A stretch of DNA of 36,481 bases from Mycobacterium szulgai (GTDB lineage Bacteria > Actinomycetota > Actinomycetes > Mycobacteriales > Mycobacteriaceae): assembly GCF_002116635.1 (NCBI RefSeq), contig NZ_LQPW01000090.1, forward strand, positions 1-36,481, read 5' to 3'. Both the position numbers and the translations under genes were made by a program. Positions 32,202-36,481 of this stretch are shown piece by piece (position 1 is the first letter of the stretch; the number at the start of each line of letters is the position of its first letter). The notes under the pieces are model-generated. The model was not told the DNA's origin, did not search any database, and was given only the letters and a program-made list of their open reading frames with translations.

Positions 32202-35200
32202 TACTGCTGCACGGTACGCACGCGCCGCAGGTCGAGGATCCCCGGCGCGCCGATGTCGGTGGACATCCGGGCCTGTTTCTCCCGGATGCCGGACAGGTCC
32301 AGTTTGCCCGGGGTGAAGCCGGTCGCCTCGAAACGGCGGGCCCGGCGCGATTCGGCCTCGACGGCGTTGACAGGCGGCTCGTCGTAGGCGCGTCCGCCGG
32401 GATGGGCGACGTGATACGTGCAGCCGCCGCGCGAGGTTCCGGCGGTGACGTCGATGAGTTCGAACTGCAATGGGACGTCGGTGGACAGGGTCGGGTGCAG
32501 CGCGCTGGGCGGTTGCCAGGCCTTGTAGCGCACGCCGCCTACGTAGATGTCGGGGTTGTCGGTGGCCAGCAACGGCACCGGATAACCGTTGCAGGTCACC
32601 ACGTAGCGATGCCGGTCGGCGCCGATGACGCGGACCTGCAGGCGCTCCACCGATGAGTCGACGTAGCGGGCGGTCCCGGTGGCCGTGGACTCCTCGCCGA
32701 GGGTGTTCCACGGCTCGATCGCCCCGCGCAACTCGATCTCCACACCGTCGAATACCGCGGTCCCGATGCGCGGGAAGCGGAACTCGGTGAACGGGTCCAG
32801 CCAGCTGGTCTCGAAGGCGATGCCGTGTGCGCGCAGGTCGGCGGCGACGTCGGCGATGTCGTGAATCAGGAAGTGCGGCAACAGATATCGGCCATGTAGG
32901 TTGGCACCGTGGCGGATCAGCGGCGCCCGCAGCGGTTCGTCCCAGAACCACGCGACCAGCGCGCGCACCAGCAGCGACTGCACCATGGCCATGCGCAGAT
33001 GCGGCGGCATCTCGAACCCGCGCAGCTCCAGCAGCCCGAGCCGGCCGCGCGGGCCTTCGGGGCTGTACAGCTTGTCGATACAGAATTCGGCGCGATGGGT
33101 GTTGCCGGTGATGTCGGTGAGCAGGTGCCGCAGTGCCCGGTCGGTGACCCATGGTTTGGCGGTGCTCTTCAAGCCGCCGCCGCCCAGCCGCGTGATTTCG
33201 GCGAACGCGATCTCGAGTTCGTACAGCGCCTCGGCGCGGCCCTCGTCCACGCGCGGCGCCTGCGACGTGGTCCCGACGAAACGCCCGGCGAACAGATACG
33301 ACAACGACGGGTGCCGCTGCCAGTAGGTCAGCAGTGAGACCAGCAGGTCCGGGCGACGCAGCAACGGGGAGTCGGCCGGGCTGACGCCGCCGAGGGTGAT
33401 GTGATTGCCCCCGCCCGTGCCGCCGTGGGTGCCGTCCACATCGAACGACTCGGTCGACAGTCGCGCCAGCCGGGCCTGTTCGTACAGCGTTTCCAGCTGC
33501 TGTCGTTGTTCGTCGAAGCTGCCGGTGGGCGCGACGTTGACCTCGATGACCCCGGGGTCGGGGGTGATCGTGGTGGACTTCAGCCGCGGATCGGCCGGCG
33601 GGCCGTATCCCTCGATCACCACCGGACAGTTGGCCCGCGCCGCGGCGGCTTCGACGCGCGCGACCAGGTCGATGAAATGTTCCAGCGCCTCGGTAGGTGG
33701 CAGGAAGAGATGCAGCAGCCCATCCCGGACCTCGGCAACCATCGCGGTGGTCGGCGCGGCCTCGGGATCTTCCAGCACCGCGCCGGCGCCGTCGGATCCG
33801 GTCGCTAGCGCGTGTCCGACCCCGAGCGGGTCGGCGACGAACGAGGCCGGTGGCGGCCGCCAGCTGATCGAATCCAGCGGTAGCCGCAGCCCTGCCGGTG
33901 AATCTCCCTCGAGCAACACGATGCGACCGCGACGCAACCGCCAGTCCGCGCTGGCCCAGCCAAGACCGTCGGCACGGCGGTGCAGTGGCAGCACGAACGC
34001 CTGTGGCGCCGTTGCCGATTCATCGAGACGAGTCAGCAGTGCGACGCGGCCGGCGGGGCTGTCGTCGGCGAGATCGTCGCTGGGCGCCACCGGGTCGCCC
34101 GCGGGCAGCCGCGCGCTGGCCGCCAGCCGTGCCAACGGGTCTTCGTAGGCCGGGCGAACCTGCGACAGTGGCAGTCCCAAGCTCTCGGCGACGCCGGCGA
34201 GCACCTGTTGGGCCACCTGGTCACCCACCGGGGGCGGCTTATCGAGCCAGGGATCGGCCAGCAGCGCATCGTCGGTCCACAGCGGGCGTCCGTCGGTGCG
34301 CCAATACAGCGCAATCTGCCAGCGCGGCAACGGTTCTCCCGGATACCACCTGCCCTGGCTGCGCTGAATCAGGCCCTGCGGCGCCCACTGCGCCTTCAAC
34401 CGGGCGGCCAGGTCGGACGCCCGCTGCCGCTTGTGTGGGCCGTCGGCCGAGGTGCGCCACTCGTCGTCGACCTGGTTGTCGACGGAGACGAAGGTGGGTT
34501 CGCCGCCGACGGTCAGCCGGGCATCACCAGCGGTCAGCCGCTTGTCGACGCTGCGCCCGACCTCACAAATCGTCTGCCACGCCATTTCGGTGTAGGGCAG
34601 TGTGACTCGCGGGTCTTCGTGGACGCGGGTGACGGTGTTGGAGAACTCCAGCACCGAGCCGCAGGGATCGGTGCCGCCGGTGATGGGGGCCGCGGTCGAG
34701 GGGTGTGGCGTGGCCGCCAGCGGGATGTGGCCCTCTCCGGCGAACAGACCTGACGTCGGGTCCAATCCGATCCAGCCCGCGCCCGGGATGTAAGCCTCGG
34801 CCCAGGCGTGCAGGTCGGTGAAGTCGGCCGCGGGCCCCGACGGCCCGTCCAGAGCCGCGACGTCGGAGGCCAGCTGCACCAGGTAGCCGGATACGAACCG
34901 GGCGGCCAGCCCGAGCTGACGCAGGATCGACACCAACAGCCACGCCGAGTCCCGGCACGAGCCGACGCCGGTGCGCAGCGTGAAATCCGGTGTCTGAACG
35001 CCGGGTTCCATGCGCAGGCTGTAGCCGACGTCGGCGTTGATGGCGCGGTTGAGCGCGACCAGGAAGTCGATGGTGCGGGTGCCGTCGGCGACCGAGAAGT
35101 TGCGCACCCAGGCTTGCACCAGTTCACCGGGGCCAGACCCGTCGCCGTCTTCGTCGACGGGCCGCAGATACGGCCTGAGGTCGTCGGCCAGCGCCTTGGG

Positions 35201-35527
35201 GTAGGTCAATCCTTCCGCCGGCCACGTCTCGGCCCAGTCCTCGATGAAGAAATCGAACGGGTTGATCACCTTGAGGTCGGCTATGAGCCCGACGGTGATG
35301 GTCAGATTACGCATCGGCTTCGGAAAGACAAGTCGGGCAAGGAAATTGCCCAGCGCGTCCTGCTGCCAGTTGATGAAGTGATCGGCGGGGTCGACGCGCA
35401 GCGAGTAGGCCTCGATGGGCGTGCGCGAATGGGGCGCCGGGCGCAGCCGCACGATGTGCGGATACACACCGACCAGCCGGTCAAAGGTGTAGCTGGTGCG
35501 GTGCTCCAGCGCAACTTTGATGCTCAT
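32201..35527 (-). CDS. Transglutaminase plus DUF2126 protein, Rv2566-like
   Basis: 1108 residues from ATG 35527 (MSIKVALEHRTSYTF); two in-frame starts lie 15-18 nt upstream. The N-terminal transglutaminase-like region (about 1-290) contains catalytic Cys191 (GVGSCRDSAWLL), His240 (FTDLHAWAEAYI) and Asp256 (GLDPTSG). The rest is the DUF2126 domain, an amidoligase-like region of glutamine-synthetase type according to published predictions (TVGGEPTFVSVDNQVDDEW, NHITLGGVSPADSPLLRRPD). The protein probably supplies both a bond-making and a bond-breaking activity. It is coupled to the ATP-grasp gene by a 1-nt overlap. Cytoplasmic, no signal peptide. In vivo role unknown. Confidence 0.92.
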   Translation of the reverse strand: MSIKVALEHRTSYTFDRLVGVYPHIVRLRPAPHSRTPIEAYSLRVDPADHFINWQQDALGNFLARLVFPKPMRNLTITVGLIADLKVINPFDFFIEDWAETWPAEGLTYPKALADDLRPYLRPVDEDGDGSGPGELVQAWVRNFSVADGTRTIDFLVALNRAINADVGYSLRMEPGVQTPDFTLRTGVGSCRDSAWLLVSILRQLGLAARFVSGYLVQLASDVAALDGPSGPAADFTDLHAWAEAYIPGAGWIGLDPTSGLFAGEGHIPLAATPHPSTAAPITGGTDPCGSVLEFSNTVTRVHEDPRVTLPYTEMAWQTICEVGRSVDKRLTAGDARLTVGGEPTFVSVDNQVDDEWRTSADGPHKRQRASDLAARLKAQWAPQGLIQRSQGRWYPGEPLPRWQIALYWRTDGRPLWTDDALLADPWLDKPPPVGDQVAQQVLAGVAESLGLPLSQVRPAYEDPLARLAASARLPAGDPVAPSDDLADDSPAGRVALLTRLDESATAPQAFVLPLHRRADGLGWASADWRLRRGRIVLLEGDSPAGLRLPLDSISWRPPPASFVADPLGVGHALATGSDGAGAVLEDPEAAPTTAMVAEVRDGLLHLFLPPTEALEHFIDLVARVEAAAARANCPVVIEGYGPPADPRLKSTTITPDPGVIEVNVAPTGSFDEQRQQLETLYEQARLARLSTESFDVDGTHGGTGGGNHITLGGVSPADSPLLRRPDLLVSLLTYWQRHPSLSYLFAGRFVGTTSQAPRVDEGRAEALYELEIAFAEITRLGGGGLKSTAKPWVTDRALRHLLTDITGNTHRAEFCIDKLYSPEGPRGRLGLLELRGFEMPPHLRMAMVQSLLVRALVAWFWDEPLRAPLIRHGANLHGRYLLPHFLIHDIADVAADLRAHGIAFETSWLDPFTEFRFPRIGTAVFDGVEIELRGAIEPWNTLGEESTATGTARYVDSSVERLQVRVIGADRHRYVVTCNGYPVPLLATDNPDIYVGGVRYKAWQPPSALHPTLSTDVPLQFELIDVTAGTSRGGCTYHVAHPGGRAYDEPPVNAVEAESRRARRFEATGFTPGKLDLSGIREKQARMSTDIGAPGILDLRRVRTVQQ

Positions 35528-35560
35528 AACCGCTGATCTCATCACAAGAGGCAGCGGCCT

Positions 35561-35587
35561 GCAGCGCGCCGAAAGCCGGCGCGCTGC
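35561..35587. terminator. 11-bp stem hairpin after the Rv2560-like gene
   Basis: GCAGCGCGCCG-AAAGC-CGGCGCGCTGC, a perfect 11-bp stem with a 5-nt loop, 10 nt beyond the stop of the membrane-protein gene on the minus strand and upstream of the Rv2566-like start. It very likely separates the two transcripts. No U-tract. Confidence 0.75.
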
Positions 35588-35597
35588 CTATGGCCAG

Positions 35598-36481
35598 CTA
35601 CGCGTACTGCGGCCCCGGCGGCGCCGGCTGGTTCGCCTCGACGACCTGACCGCCGGACAGCTTGCGGTAGGTGTAGACCTGGATCAGCGATGCGAGCGGA
35701 ACACCGACGAGCATGCCTACGTAGCACAGCAATTCGCCGACCACCACCGCGGCGGCCTGCACCAGCCACGACAGGAAGCTGTTGCCGAGGTCGCTCCTGA
35801 CGGTGGCGATGCTGGCCTTGATGGAGTCGACGGGCGACAGCGACTTGTCGACGGCGAACACGACCGCGAACTGTGCCACGAAGCCGAAGATCAGGCCGGG
35901 GATGAGGCACAGCGCGGACCCGATCGCGGTGCCGAGAACCAGCAGCAGCGCCGTGACGGCGACCGTACCCAGATTGCGTGGCCGGAAGAACGTTCCGATG
36001 CTCACCGCCTTGCCGTCGGCGATATCCAGGCAGCCCGTGGTCAGCCCGGCATGCATGTAGACCGCCACACAGAATATGAGCAGGTAACCGAGGAACATTG
36101 CGATGCCACCGACGGGGGTCATGTTCCCGCTCGTCGTTTCGGCGGTGTAGCCGCTGGCGTCGGTATAGGTGGTAGTCGTGGTCTCCGACGTGGCGATGAT
36201 GATGCCGATCATCGCGCCGATCACGGCGGCCAGGGCCAGCGCGTAGGCCAGCAGCGGTACGACGAGCGCCGCGGCGTTCTGGGTGAACTTGGCCCACGAC
36301 CAGCTGATCGCTTCACCAACGCTGAACCCGGATCCGGGCCCGGGCTGGCCACCGTAGCCGGGCGGCGGGTAACCGGGAGCCGGCGCACCCGGCGGTGGGC
36401 CATAGCCCGGCGGAGGCGGCGGCGGGGGCGCGTACCCCGGAGGTGCGTAGCCGCCGGGAGCCTGACCGCCGGGGGGTGGCC
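35598..36481 (-). CDS. Pro/Gly-rich membrane protein, Rv2560-like (5' end outside window)
   Basis: 294 codons are visible; the true start lies beyond the window. The visible N-terminal part is Pro/Gly/Tyr-rich (repeats like PPGYGPPPGAPAPGYPPPGYGG), then a membrane domain of about 5 hydrophobic segments, starting at FTQNAAALVVPLLAYALALAAV and including MFLGYLLIFCVAVYMHAG and LIPGLIFGFVAQFAVVFAV. A Thr/Ser-rich loop (ETTTTTYTDASGYTAETT) separates two of them. The C-terminus ends QPAPPGPQYA. This matches the 'proline and glycine rich transmembrane protein' Rv2560 of M. tuberculosis; function unknown. Confidence 0.88.
   Translation of the reverse strand, partial: PPPGGQAPGGYAPPGYAPPPPPPPGYGPPPGAPAPGYPPPGYGGQPGPGSGFSVGEAISWSWAKFTQNAAALVVPLLAYALALAAVIGAMIGIIIATSETTTTTYTDASGYTAETTSGNMTPVGGIAMFLGYLLIFCVAVYMHAGLTTGCLDIADGKAVSIGTFFRPRNLGTVAVTALLLVLGTAIGSALCLIPGLIFGFVAQFAVVFAVDKSLSPVDSIKASIATVRSDLGNSFLSWLVQAAAVVVGELLCYVGMLVGVPLASLIQVYTYRKLSGGQVVEANQPAPPGPQYA

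Noticed and set aside
32202..33152. An N-terminal extension of the ATP-grasp protein by ~317 codons
   Set aside because: The translated extension is Arg/His/Pro-rich nonsense and overlaps the DUF2126 region of the preceding gene; the TAATG overlap at 32201 gives a clean start.
1..36481. tRNA, rRNA, insertion sequences, phage attachment sites
   Set aside because: No tRNA-like cloverleaf, rRNA motif, transposase frame or flanking direct repeats were seen, although attachment duplications around the 26851-29383 cassette could not be excluded by eye.

Overview
The window is a high-GC chromosomal segment from a slow-growing Mycobacterium. It carries a PE_PGRS gene, a 13E12-type HNH protein and a run of genes I recognise, from memory, as the M. 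tuberculosis H37Rv Rv2560-Rv2578c neighbourhood read in the opposite direction: radical SAM (Rv2578c), purple acid phosphatase (Rv2577), small secreted protein (Rv2576c-like), zinc metallopeptidase (Rv2575), ketopantoate-reductase-like (Rv2573), aspS (Rv2572c), aromatic-acid-exporter-like (Rv2571c, here duplicated), YjbR-like (Rv2570), transglutaminase (Rv2569c), zinc-ribbon metallopeptidase (Rv2568c), ATP-grasp/alpha-E (Rv2567), transglutaminase/DUF2126 (Rv2566) and a Pro/Gly-rich membrane protein (Rv2560). The species is not determined.

Layout: 1-861 is the 3' part of a DUF222/HNH gene. 807-3432 holds a lipocalin-like gene, a PE_PGRS gene and a strong bidirectional terminator. 3437-9710 is a five-gene operon on the minus strand (extradiol-type dioxygenase, FAH-family hydrolase, MhpA-like FAD hydroxylase, DHA2-type MFS transporter, alpha/beta hydrolase) joined by three ATGA overlaps, which reads as an aromatic meta-cleavage module. 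9840-13808 holds the SOS-box-controlled radical SAM gene, the phosphatase, a patatin lipase and a secreted protein. 13809-18205 holds an XRE-cupin regulator divergent from a class II aldolase-DapA-like operon, the zinc metallopeptidase, and three very small genes. 18206-26838 is mostly conserved core. 26851-29383 is an accessory cassette that looks like an ESX-associated polymorphic toxin with a small partner and candidate immunity proteins, set between the convergent ends of the Rv2568c- and Rv2567-like genes. 29538-35527 is the ATP-grasp/transglutaminase pair, and the window ends inside the Rv2560-like gene.

Three signals stand out. (1) Three micropeptide frames (13876-13956, 14343-14423 and the 3' half of 17841-18044) share the start M-[A/S]-H-E-x-L-F and a short acidic end. 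I do not recognise the family. Two of the three also share an inverted-repeat element (CGATAA-N7-YTATCG, preceded by CGGC). (2) The same operator layout, TTTCTTC-N7-CTTGACTGA-N9-CTTGA[C/G]TGA, lies between the lipocalin and PE_PGRS genes and again upstream of the catabolic operon 8.4 kb away, which suggests one regulon. (3) The accessory toxin cassette contains two frames that are in the same phase and separated by a single TAG.

Limits: no searches were run. Family names rest on motifs and gene order; statements about H37Rv are from memory.
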